A stretch of 64,000 nt of DNA from Pirellulaceae bacterium (GTDB lineage Bacteria > Planctomycetota > Planctomycetia > Pirellulales > Pirellulaceae): NCBI GenBank assembly GCA_019636375.1, contig JAHBXS010000002.1, positions 523,621 through 587,620 on the forward strand, read 5' to 3'. Below the pieces are notes generated by a model. The model worked only from the letters and a program-made list of their open reading frames with translations. It was not told the origin of the DNA and made no database searches. Below are positions 26,478 through 33,644 of this stretch, in pieces; positions within the stretch are counted from its first letter, which is position 1, and the number at the start of each line of letters is the position of its first letter. Position numbers and translations under genes: made by a program.

Positions 26478-27143
26478 ATGCCAAGACGACCACGTGCTGA
26501 TGAAGCTGGTGGGCTTTACCATGCTTTGAATCGCGGTAATGCCCGTCAGACCATCTTTCGAAAAGACGCAGACTATGAAGCCTTCGAGAAAATTCTCTCC
26601 GAGGGGTTGGAACTCTACGATGTTTCCCTGTTCTCGTTTCAGTTGATGCCCAATCATTGGCATTTGGTTCTGAGGCCCAACCGTGATGGTGCGATGAGTG
26701 ATTTCTTGCGGTGGGTCACGGCGACTCACACCATGCGTTATCACGCCCATTACCACACTTCTGGTCAAGGGCACGTCTATCAAGGGCAAACAAAAAGGAC
26801 AGGCATAATTAGTTACGCTGGTTCCATTGGTCACCAAGGCAAGGCGAGAATTTCGTCAATTGTTGACCCAGCAATCGCACAGGGAGTCTATCGAGCGAAG
26901 GTGGAGGTTTTCAATAAGGCCACAGGAGAGTGGGTCGCAAAGGGACCAGCTTCGACGTTTTTCCCGGATGCTTGGTCTCGTGGTCAAGCACTGCATGAAG
27001 TCCGCGGAGCATTTGGCAATCAGTTGCCTCGCGCACCGCATTGGCCGCCGAACTACTTTGAAGGCTTGTCGCCAAGTGGAGTTCGAATTGGTGGTTATCT
27101 CGATAATTTGGGCAACATCAACACGGCCTTCCCGATCTATTGA
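26478..27143 (+). CDS. Chimeric frame: truncated REP-associated transposase joined to an EndoU-like toxin tail
   Basis: Residues 1-104 are the N-terminal half of a REP-associated tyrosine transposase (RAYT): MPRRPRADEAGGLYHALNRG and the HUH metal motif PNHWH (His60, His62). The catalytic tyrosine region is missing. At residues about 104-113 the frame passes through the short motif found at the other cassette boundaries. The rest (about 114-221) matches the C-terminal half of bacterial EndoU ribonuclease toxins: STFFPDAW at 159-166, SPSGVRIGGYLD at 198-209 and the terminal NINTAFPIY. The first catalytic His of EndoU would lie upstream of the junction and is lost, so an active nuclease is unlikely. 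The frame is probably the tail of a third toxin cassette fused by chance to transposase DNA. A 110-aa partner gene follows after 8 bp. Confidence 0.75.
   Translation: MPRRPRADEAGGLYHALNRGNARQTIFRKDADYEAFEKILSEGLELYDVSLFSFQLMPNHWHLVLRPNRDGAMSDFLRWVTATHTMRYHAHYHTSGQGHVYQGQTKRTGIISYAGSIGHQGKARISSIVDPAIAQGVYRAKVEVFNKATGEWVAKGPASTFFPDAWSRGQALHEVRGAFGNQLPRAPHWPPNYFEGLSPSGVRIGGYLDNLGNINTAFPIY
26793..26814 (+). repeat. Cassette-boundary motif, copy 2
   Basis: AAAAGGACAGGCATAATTAG followed by TT sits exactly at the joint between the truncated transposase and the EndoU tail. Other copies are at 27566-27586 and 27705-27726, with a degenerate one at 22927-22946. Confidence 0.8.
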
Positions 27144-27151
27144 GAGGCTCT

Positions 27152-27484
27152 ATGATCCACGGCAAATTCTATTTCGATTCGCACGGCTTTCCTCGGGCCG
27201 AGTATTCTCCGCCTTTCCAGCCACTTGGCTGGTACCTTGAGCAGGATGTTCAAGGCAGCACCGAAACGTGTGATGAAGTCCTCGCGATCTGCTATGACGT
27301 GATGAATGGGGAGAAGAATGACTGGGAGGGCGGAGGGAATGCACATACAGTTTCAATCGTAGGGAATCGTGTAACGATTGAAAACGAGTTCGCCGAGACA
27401 GATCAGGTTCTTGTGATCTCAATCGAAGATTTCAGTTCGGCGGTTAGGTCGTGGAAGCAACTTTTACAGTCGGTTTCGCAATGA
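27152..27484 (+). CDS. Small protein, probable immunity partner of the EndoU tail (YacL-like pattern)
   Basis: The start at 27152 follows the stop of the EndoU frame by 8 bp and has GAGAGG six bases upstream. The 110-residue product (MIHGKFYFDSHGFPRAEYSP) has a strand-rich beginning, a central NDWEGGGNAHTVSIVGNRV segment and ends with SIEDFSSAVRSWKQLL. This order resembles the small YacL/UPF0231 family; the resemblance is by eye and tentative. Its position after an EndoU tail is that of an immunity gene. Unlike its toxin neighbour it appears intact, so it could still protect the cell against EndoU-type toxins of relatives. Confidence 0.6.
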   Translation: MIHGKFYFDSHGFPRAEYSPPFQPLGWYLEQDVQGSTETCDEVLAICYDVMNGEKNDWEGGGNAHTVSIVGNRVTIENEFAETDQVLVISIEDFSSAVRSWKQLLQSVSQ

Positions 27485-27565
27485 ACGTGCTGCAATACTT
27501 CGGGGGGAAATTGGTGCCACCGGGGGGAAATTGGTGCGGGGAAATTCGTGCCACCGGAACCAACA

Positions 27566-27586
27566 AAAAGGACAGGCATATTTAGT
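27566..27586 (+). repeat. Cassette-boundary motif, copy 3
   Basis: AAAAGGACAGGCATATTTAG then T; one base differs from copies 2 and 4. It leads straight into the 11-mer tandem repeat, whose first unit shares its last bases. Confidence 0.75.
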
Positions 27587-27671
27587 CAACAAAAAGTCAA
27601 CAAAAAGTCAACAAAAAGTCAACAAAAAGTCAACAAAAAGTTAACAAAAAGTTAACAAAAAGTTAACAAAA
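27584..27671 (+). repeat. Eight tandem 11-mers AGTCAACAAAA / AGTTAACAAAA
   Basis: Five perfect copies of AGTCAACAAAA (27584-27638) are followed by three of AGTTAACAAAA (27639-27671), with no spacers. As in the heptamer tract, a block of one variant is followed by a block of a second, which points to repeated slippage. Confidence 0.95.
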
Positions 27672-27704
27672 ACAAACAAAAATAAAAAGCAAAAACCAAA
27701 AACA

Positions 27705-27726
27705 AAAAGGACAGGCATAATTAGTT
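27705..27726 (+). repeat. Cassette-boundary motif, copy 4
   Basis: AAAAGGACAGGCATAATTAG followed by TT, identical to copy 2, about 85 bases before the second transposase fragment. Confidence 0.8.
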
Positions 27727-27791
27727 GCCTCTGGTCGCGGGGTTTGTTGGATTGGGAACACGAAAAACTTAATTATTACAGTCGGCACGCC

Positions 27792-27971
27792 ATGACCGTT
27801 GCGCGGCGAGAGTTGGTTGATTTGGAGGTGACGCAGTACTACCTCTGCATTTCTCGCTGTGTTCGAAAGGCAAACCTGTGCGGAGAAGGCTTCGAACATC
27901 GCAAACAGTGGATCGAAGACCGTCTTAAGAGGGCGCGTACCTTGGTGCTGGGAGTCACCTTAACAAAATGA
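27792..27971 (+). pseudogene. N-terminal fragment of a second IS200-like/RAYT transposase
   Basis: The frame from ATG 27792 reads MTVARRELVDLEVTQYYLCI, then SRCVRKANLCG and HRKQWIEDRL. This is the start of the Y1-transposase family in which YHCISRCVRRAFLCGE and HRKQW are conserved. The usual continuation with the HUH motif is absent; after WIEDRL the frame drifts and stops, and part of the glycine-rich loop after LCGE is deleted. About 45 recognisable residues of over 200 remain. Confidence 0.7.
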
Positions 27972-28118
27972 GGTTTGATAAACTTCGGTATTTAGGGTTG
28001 AACATTCGTCGATAGAAGCACAGACATTCAGCTAGTCTGAAACTAAAGGCATTCGGCATCACGATTATGCCCTTTTATTTCACCGTTGCATTTTAATTGG
28101 GTGACTCGGCGGCAATGC

Positions 28119-28733
28119 CTAATTCTCGGGCGAACCGTTGCAATCGACGCCGTTGACGACCGGCCCTCCCGACCGCCACAAACTACCATTTTCCGCAAAT
28201 CGGGCGGCAATTGGCGCGATTTCTGACGTGGCTCGCAGGGCCTCCCGCAGCGGCCCACTCCACGGCCCTTCGATCCCCCGTCGCCACCCCTCCAGGGCCA
28301 ATTTCACCGCCGGGTCACTTAGCGGCTTGAGAGCGTCCGCTCCCAACTCATCATAGTAGAGCCGAAAATCGGTCGTCGCGGCAAAAAACTGACGCAAGCC
28401 GAACTCGTCCGCCAGTTTGGCTTGAACCCGCAAACAAGCCTGCTCGTGGACCAAGTGATCCGGTTGATCAATATCCAGCCCCCAATCTGGAACCGAAAAC
28501 TTTTCCGGCCCTTCGACCAAAGCATGACAAACTTCATGAAAAATCATCTGAGCCAGCGAATCGTCCGGGTCCAACGTCTCTGGCGTCCCAATCAATAAAG
28601 TCCCCGCACCATCCCAACTTGCGAACACCTCCGGGCTCCGCTCGACGCGCATCCCTAACAAACCCGCAGTCCGCAACCAAACTACTTCTAACGGATCTCG
28701 ATAGAGGGCCTTGATGACTCGCGATGACGCCAT
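28119..28733 (-). CDS. Metallopeptidase-like protein with HEVCH motif, unknown function
   Basis: The 204-residue protein carries MIFHEVCHALVEG near residue 66, an HExxH zinc-binding motif in a predicted helix preceded by an aspartate-rich turn (DPDDSLAQ). There is no signal peptide or membrane segment, so it should be cytoplasmic. The family is not recognised; the length and layout resemble small zincin-like domains that may or may not be catalytic. It is the last gene of a minus-strand run with the ABC exporter genes, with a 15-bp gap. The 3' end is duplicated as a remnant at 15928-16084, on the other side of the toxin island. Confidence 0.75.
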   Translation of the reverse strand: MASSRVIKALYRDPLEVVWLRTAGLLGMRVERSPEVFASWDGAGTLLIGTPETLDPDDSLAQMIFHEVCHALVEGPEKFSVPDWGLDIDQPDHLVHEQACLRVQAKLADEFGLRQFFAATTDFRLYYDELGADALKPLSDPAVKLALEGWRRGIEGPWSGPLREALRATSEIAPIAARFAENGSLWRSGGPVVNGVDCNGSPEN

Positions 28734-28748
28734 ACTCTAGTTCCCACC

Positions 28749-29648
28749 TCAACTACTTGCACTGCGGTAGCTATTCAGCGCCCAACGAAACACTTGGCGA
28801 CTCATCACCAAACTCGCGACAGAAATCAACAGGGTAAACCCGAACAACGCCCATTCCCAGGTCTCCCATCTCCCTCCCAGCGGATTCGCCAGCACGCGAG
28901 CCGGAACGTTCGAGACCACCAAGATCGGCACTACAAAAGTGAACGTGCCCCACAAGGCCCAGCCGATACCACCCCGCTGATAAATCTCCATTGGGTAGCG
29001 GTAGAAATTCGTAATGTAGAACCAAAAGTCATACAGATTTTGATTCCGCCCCAACCAAATACTGGTCGAGGCCAACGAAATCATCACGCTGTACATGATC
29101 GCAACACCACACGCCAAGAAAAACAAATATGCTGGAACGGACCACCATGAGAACCAAGCCCCTTTATCCGAATCCCCAAACATCGCGACAAGTGAGACAA
29201 AAACCAAACCGCAGCCCAGCAAAATATTAGGAATCTGCGACCAATTCATACGCGGGAACGAGATCAAAAACTGCGTATCGATTGGCTTGAGCAACGCAAA
29301 ATCCAAGCCCCCCATTCGAATCATGTCGCTGAACTCATCGAAGTTCCCCATGAACAACAGTTGAATCAATCCGTTGATGATCCACACCGTCCCCAAAAAC
29401 ACAAAGAACTCGTTTTCCTGCCAGCCTGTATCGGGCCCGATCGACGTCGTGAAGCGATAGATGATTTTGAACAGCACAAAATTCATTAGTGCCCAAGAAA
29501 TCGAGGTAATCGATTGCAATACGAAATCCATGCGGAACGACATATCTCGGACCAGCGAATTCCGCGCGTACGTCGTGAACACCCGGAGATAACGCCCCAC
29601 GCCTCCCAACGAATCAGGGGACAACGAAGTTTTTAGTTGGTCGCTCAT
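28749..29648 (-). CDS. ABC-2 type transporter permease (second subunit)
   Basis: The 299-residue product has six hydrophobic segments and the layout of the ABC-2 permease group in which two different permease genes accompany one ATPase (MDFVLQSITSISWALMNFVL, the MGGLDFALLKPID turn between membrane segments). It should form a heterodimeric channel with the upstream gene product. The 13-bp gap to the upstream permease and the 4-bp overlap of that gene with the ATPase gene show a single operon. The substrate cannot be deduced; relatives export lipids, polysaccharides or drugs. Confidence 0.88.
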   Translation of the reverse strand: MSDQLKTSLSPDSLGGVGRYLRVFTTYARNSLVRDMSFRMDFVLQSITSISWALMNFVLFKIIYRFTTSIGPDTGWQENEFFVFLGTVWIINGLIQLLFMGNFDEFSDMIRMGGLDFALLKPIDTQFLISFPRMNWSQIPNILLGCGLVFVSLVAMFGDSDKGAWFSWWSVPAYLFFLACGVAIMYSVMISLASTSIWLGRNQNLYDFWFYITNFYRYPMEIYQRGGIGWALWGTFTFVVPILVVSNVPARVLANPLGGRWETWEWALFGFTLLISVASLVMSRQVFRWALNSYRSASS

Positions 29649-29661
29649 CGACTCCCCTACC

Positions 29662-30516
29662 CTATCCGCCGAACCCGCTATAACGCTTCACGCCGCGCGT
29701 CCAAAGGATTCGCGAGAGCACAATAAAAAACGCAACCCATGCGGCCTCAATCATCAGCCCTTGGTACATTTCCGTACGATCTATTTTTCCCAAAAAAACT
29801 GCCGCCGGAAAATAGGCCAAATACTTAAGAGGCAGGAAATCCATGGCCCAACGACTCCATTCGGGTAACAAATCGAGCGGGAACATATGCCCCGACAACA
29901 AGAAATTCAATAACATGTAGATGAAGGCCAACGACGTCACTTCCAACAACCAAAACGAAACTAGCCCCAAACACGCTTCTAAGAAATAGCCGAGTAAAAA
30001 ACTCAGCACGAGCGAGACGACAAAGACCATCAACACGTCAACTTCGGGCCAACCATCCAGAAAAAACCCTCGACACAAATAAAACACGAACGCAAACGGC
30101 AACGTTGCAATCAGATAATAAACGAGCTTGTGGGCCACACGTTGAACCAACAAACAGCCAAGTAAATCGACGGGCTGGATCAAGTACTTTTTAACTTCAC
30201 CCGAACGTACCATTTTAGCGATGCCTGATGTCAGACCCGGCATACTGGAGAACGCTCGACTGATCGTGATCAGCAAATAATAGGCCACCATGTCGCCGTA
30301 ACGATAGCCGACAATCTCACGCTCCTCTTCGCCACCGCTGGCCGGGAGCGACTCAAAAATCGCCCACCACAGAAAAATCTGCGTCAGCGTGGGGAGAAAC
30401 CGCATCAAGGTACCCAGCATAAAATCGCCGCGATAAACCAATCGCTCATTGATAGAAATTCGAAAGAAAGTCCACCACTTCAATCCTTCACTCCGCAACG
30501 TTAACGCTCGACTCAT
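29662..30516 (-). CDS. ABC-2 type transporter permease (first subunit)
   Basis: A 284-residue integral membrane protein with six hydrophobic stretches. The segment MVRSGEVKKYLIQPVDLLGC corresponds to the RxGxxxxxLxxPxx motif of the same ABC-2 group as the following permease (there GGLDFALLKPID), so the two are distant paralogues. The start at 30516 overlaps the stop of the ATPase gene by four bases (ATGA), indicating coupled translation. Confidence 0.88.
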   Translation of the reverse strand: MSRALTLRSEGLKWWTFFRISINERLVYRGDFMLGTLMRFLPTLTQIFLWWAIFESLPASGGEEEREIVGYRYGDMVAYYLLITISRAFSSMPGLTSGIAKMVRSGEVKKYLIQPVDLLGCLLVQRVAHKLVYYLIATLPFAFVFYLCRGFFLDGWPEVDVLMVFVVSLVLSFLLGYFLEACLGLVSFWLLEVTSLAFIYMLLNFLLSGHMFPLDLLPEWSRWAMDFLPLKYLAYFPAAVFLGKIDRTEMYQGLMIEAAWVAFFIVLSRILWTRGVKRYSGFGG

Positions 30517-31538
30517 CGGCCCGACCTCCCGTTGCCTGCGGCAGGAACATCAGCAGTTTGTTGGCTGGCCTCGCGAAACATCGAGGCGATGACTTCTTCG
30601 AGAGGAGGATCTTCCACGATCACATCGGTCACTTGATACAAGTCCAAAACATCTCCCAAAACCCTGGCGACCTCATCGCGAGGAACGCGAAACTTGATTC
30701 GTGGTGGCTCAATTTCGACCAATCCAGGGGGTTTTTGTAGGGTCTCAAAATCAGTCCGATCGTCGAGTTGTAACGTGACGATTTTGTCACCACTGAATTG
30801 GTCGATGATGCCAGACAATGAGCCATCGTAGCGAATTTGCCCATTGGCGATTACGACGACACGCTTGCAAAGCGCCGCGATGTCCTTCATGTAGTGGCTC
30901 GTCAACAAGATCGTCGTACGACGTTCTCGCTGGTAGTTTTTGAGAAACTGTTGAATCTTGTGCTGGGCCACAACGTCCAAGCCAATCGTCGGCTCGTCCA
31001 AAAACAAAACTTCCGGCGAGTGCAACAAAGCTGCAATCAGTTCCATCTTCATCCGCTCGCCAAGCGACAGTTCCCGCACGGGTTGCCCGAGCAACTGACG
31101 CACGTCCAGCATCTCAGTTAATTCATCGCGAGTTCGCTCAAATTCGCTGGTCGGGAGATTGTAAATGTGCTGATGAAGGCGAAACGAATCGATCGCCGGC
31201 AAATCCCACCACAACTGATTCTTCTGCCCCATCACCAGCGCGAATCGTCGTCGATAGGCGTCTTCGCGTTTCCAGGGAACGTGCCCCATGACGGTGGCCG
31301 TACCGGAACTCGGATTGATGACGCCCGACAAGAGTTTCAGCGTTGTGGTTTTTCCGGCACCGTTGGGCCCCAAGAAAGCCACGAATTCCCCTTGTTCTAC
31401 CCGCAGATTTACCCCGCGAACGGCCTCAACTTCCCGGTACTCGCGATGAAACAAGCCGCGAATGCTGGCCAGCACCCCCTCCTGTTTTTGGTACACGCGA
31501 TACGATTTCTTCAGATTTTCAATTTCAATGATCGGCAT
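30513..31538 (-). CDS. ABC transporter ATP-binding protein
   Basis: The ATPase powers the two permeases downstream. From the ATG at 31538 (MPIIEIENLKKSYRVYQKQE) it has 341 residues. Walker A GPNGAGKTT lies near residue 62, the signature LSLGERMKMELIAALLH near 153, Walker B VLFLDEPTIGLD near 174 and the switch His in LLTSHYMKD near 210. A C-terminal extension (after GSLSGIIDQFSGDK) is typical of this ABC-2 subgroup. An in-frame ATG at 31745 would add 69 residues of no homology, so I reject it. Transcription diverges from ispF, 254 bp away. Confidence 0.93.
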   Translation of the reverse strand: MPIIEIENLKKSYRVYQKQEGVLASIRGLFHREYREVEAVRGVNLRVEQGEFVAFLGPNGAGKTTTLKLLSGVINPSSGTATVMGHVPWKREDAYRRRFALVMGQKNQLWWDLPAIDSFRLHQHIYNLPTSEFERTRDELTEMLDVRQLLGQPVRELSLGERMKMELIAALLHSPEVLFLDEPTIGLDVVAQHKIQQFLKNYQRERRTTILLTSHYMKDIAALCKRVVVIANGQIRYDGSLSGIIDQFSGDKIVTLQLDDRTDFETLQKPPGLVEIEPPRIKFRVPRDEVARVLGDVLDLYQVTDVIVEDPPLEEVIASMFREASQQTADVPAAGNGRSGR

Positions 31539-31792
31539 GTTGGCGATTATACGGGGAGATTCAAAGTCAAGACAGGGACCGCGAACAAGATGCCCACCTT
31601 CACCGGCGGGTTGTTTTTCTGAAGTCTGAAGCTCATGTTTCGAGAATAACGTCGGCTGGCTATAATCCGGCTTTAAGAGCCGAATAGAGCATGTGGCCTT
31701 TTCGCCCGCTCTTCCGACATTTTCGAAATCGCTTCGTGGCGGCAATTTTCAACTCGACCAACTCAGTAACAACCTGGTTTAAAACAATTCCC

Positions 31793-32305
31793 ATGACCCT
31801 AATTCGCGTCGGCATTGGCCACGATACCCATCGACTTGAACCCGGCGGACCACTTCGCTTGGGGGGCATCGACGTTCCGTTTGATCGCCAAGCGGTGGGG
31901 CATAGCGACGCCGACGTCTTGTTACATGCCTTGACCGATGCCCTGCTCGGAGCCGCAGCACTAGGCGACATCGGCGAACTTTTCCCCGACAATGATCCGG
32001 CCAATCGCGACCGTGACTCTGGTCAAATGCTGCAAATCGCCCACGCTCAAGTTGAAGCGGCCGGCTACCGCGTCGTCAACATCGACGGCATTGTTTTCGC
32101 AGAAAAGCCCAAGCTTAAAGACTACAAACCCCAGATCGCTCGGCGGATCAGCGAACTGCTGAACTTGAATCCTGACCAAGTCAACGTCAAGGCCAAAACG
32201 GGAGAAGGCGTCGACGCCATCGGGACACTGGCAGCAATTGCGGCCCAATGTGTCGTTTTGCTAGAGCAACAAACGTCACCTTCTCATACCGCCACCGGAG
32301 GCTAG
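31793..32305 (+). CDS. ispF: 2-C-methyl-D-erythritol 2,4-cyclodiphosphate synthase
   Basis: IspF closes the cyclodiphosphate ring in the MEP pathway to isoprenoid precursors. The 170-residue length is close to the family value. The zinc ligands lie in GIGHDTHRL (Asp and His, residues about 9-11) and GHSDADVLLHAL (His near 42). ELFPDNDP and the C-terminal KAKTGEGVD segment complete the active site. The ATG at 31793 is chosen because the 34 residues before it in the longer frame are unrelated to the family. It is followed 4 bp later by ruvC, an unusual partner. Confidence 0.96.
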   Translation: MTLIRVGIGHDTHRLEPGGPLRLGGIDVPFDRQAVGHSDADVLLHALTDALLGAAALGDIGELFPDNDPANRDRDSGQMLQIAHAQVEAAGYRVVNIDGIVFAEKPKLKDYKPQIARRISELLNLNPDQVNVKAKTGEGVDAIGTLAAIAAQCVVLLEQQTSPSHTATGG

Positions 32306-32309
32306 ACGA

Positions 32310-32819
32310 TTGGAGACGTCATCAGCAAAAATCATCTTAGGAATCGATCCCGGTTTAAACACCACCGGTTACGGTCTATTGCGTCAATCGGGGGGCAACC
32401 TGGAGTTAATCGAGGCCGGAGTCATCAAATCGCGACCACGCGATGAACTACCGCAACGCCTCCAAGCGATTCACGACGGGGTCGTCGATGTCATCGAAAA
32501 TTTTCAGCCCGATGCGTTGGCTTTGGAGGAACTCTATGCTCATTACGAACGCCCTACGACAGCGATTTTGATGGGACACGCCCGAGGAGTCATCTGCCTT
32601 GCGGCGGCAAGAAATCAAATCCCGCTTGAGCACTATCGCGCGACCCAAATCAAAAAAGTCATGACCGGAAACGGGCGAGCTCCGAAATCACAAGTCCAAC
32701 TCGCCGTCATGAACTACTTGCGATTGACCACCGTACCGGACCCACCGGACGTTGCCGATGCGCTGGCAATCGCCATCTGTCATTGTTATTTGTCACGAAA
32801 CGAGACCCTACGAAAATGA
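32310..32819 (+). CDS. ruvC: Holliday junction endonuclease RuvC
   Basis: RuvC resolves Holliday junctions by symmetric cleavage. The 169-residue protein starts at a TTG (METSSAKIILGIDPG); the usual acidic tetrad is present: Asp in GIDPG, Glu in LALEELYAHYE, and two Asp in PDPPDVADALAIA. The KKVMTGNGRAPKSQV segment is standard. The TTG is four bases after the ispF stop, and no better ATG lies downstream without losing the first catalytic Asp. The stop overlaps the ruvA start (ATGA). Confidence 0.95.
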   Translation: METSSAKIILGIDPGLNTTGYGLLRQSGGNLELIEAGVIKSRPRDELPQRLQAIHDGVVDVIENFQPDALALEELYAHYERPTTAILMGHARGVICLAAARNQIPLEHYRATQIKKVMTGNGRAPKSQVQLAVMNYLRLTTVPDPPDVADALAIAICHCYLSRNETLRK

Positions 32820-33454
32820 TTTGCAAACTGACTGGGAATCTGCTGCACCTCGGAGAAGAAGTGGCCACGATTGCCGTGGAACCGTTCGAGTACCAAGTCC
32901 TGATCCCCGATTTCACGCGGCGGCATTTGCAAGCCCTGGTTGGCTCGCCGATCTCTTTGCACACCATTCATTACCTTGAGGGGAACCCGCAGAAAGGTGG
33001 CCGAATGGTCCCGCGACTGGTGGGATTCCTCAGCGAAGTGGAGCGTGAGTTTTTCGAACAGTTTTGCTCTGTCGATGGCGTGGGCGTTAAAAAGGCTCTG
33101 CGGGCCATGGTCCGCCCGGTTCAAGACATCGCGAAGGCGATTGAACAACAAGACTTCAAAAGTGTCTCGACTCTCCCCGGCATCGGAGCGGCAATGTCCG
33201 AACGAATCGTCGCCAAACTGCGGAGAAAGATGGGCAAGTTCGCCTTGCTCGTCTCGCGCGACGAATCGGGAATTGTCGATCAAGCCCAGCATTCGGTGGT
33301 CGATGATACCTATTTGATTCTCTGTTCGCTGGGGCATTCGGAAGCGGACGCGCGACAATTGCTCGATGCCGCATTGGCGACCAAGAAAAAATTCAAAGAT
33401 GTCGACGAGCTTCTTCAAGCTGTCTACGATAATTCATCCGCGGCTAAGACGTGA
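32816..33454 (+). CDS. ruvA: Holliday junction branch migration protein RuvA
   Basis: RuvA binds the four-way junction and loads the RuvB motor. The ATG at 32816 overlaps the ruvC stop and gives [20 protein letters not shown], the usual OB-fold beginning, with 212 residues. Two helix-hairpin-helix motifs follow, [13 protein letters not shown] near residue 90 and [16 protein letters not shown] near residue 122. The C-terminal domain III that contacts RuvB is present ([12 protein letters not shown]). ruvB is not in this window. Confidence 0.95.
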   Translation: MICKLTGNLLHLGEEVATIAVEPFEYQVLIPDFTRRHLQALVGSPISLHTIHYLEGNPQKGGRMVPRLVGFLSEVEREFFEQFCSVDGVGVKKALRAMVRPVQDIAKAIEQQDFKSVSTLPGIGAAMSERIVAKLRRKMGKFALLVSRDESGIVDQAQHSVVDDTYLILCSLGHSEADARQLLDAALATKKKFKDVDELLQAVYDNSSAAKT

Positions 33455-33572
33455 TTCTGTTCAACTCGTTTCCGGATCGCATTAAACTCAATCAACTTGT
33501 TGCTTTAAGGCTTAAGTTTTGCGACTTTTTTGTTCGCAATTTTTGGGCGGACGCAATTTTTGGGCGGACACT

Positions 33573-33617
33573 CGTTCACGGAGTGAATGGCTACGTGGCT
33601 TTTCACTCCGGGAAAAG
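33573..33617 (-). repeat. 45-bp dispersed palindromic repeat, copy 2
   Basis: This is the reverse-oriented second copy of the unit at 1491-1535, two mismatches in 45. It lies between ruvA and the converging gene at 33645, where it could also act as a transcription block. Just upstream, GCAATTTTTGGGCGGAC is present twice in a row (33537-33569). Confidence 0.8.
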
Positions 33618-33644
33618 TCGATGATCATATCTTCGTTGTCATCA

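Larger units (their letters stand above)
27485..27791. other. Repeat-rich, non-coding stretch at the right side of the island
   Basis: The section holds three close copies of GGGGAAATTGGTGC-like sequence (27504-27556), two copies of the cassette-boundary motif (27566-27586 and 27705-27726) and, between them, eight tandem 11-mers (27584-27671) followed by A-rich sequence. No gene is supported. Confidence 0.75.

Noticed and set aside
27584..27671. Possible CRISPR or iteron-type origin
   Set aside because: 11-mers without spacers, no DnaA-box pattern and no replication gene nearby; simple slippage explains it.
31539..31745. N-terminal extension of the ABC ATPase
   Set aside because: The 69 extra residues have no ABC features, and translation from 31538 gives the normal beginning of the domain.
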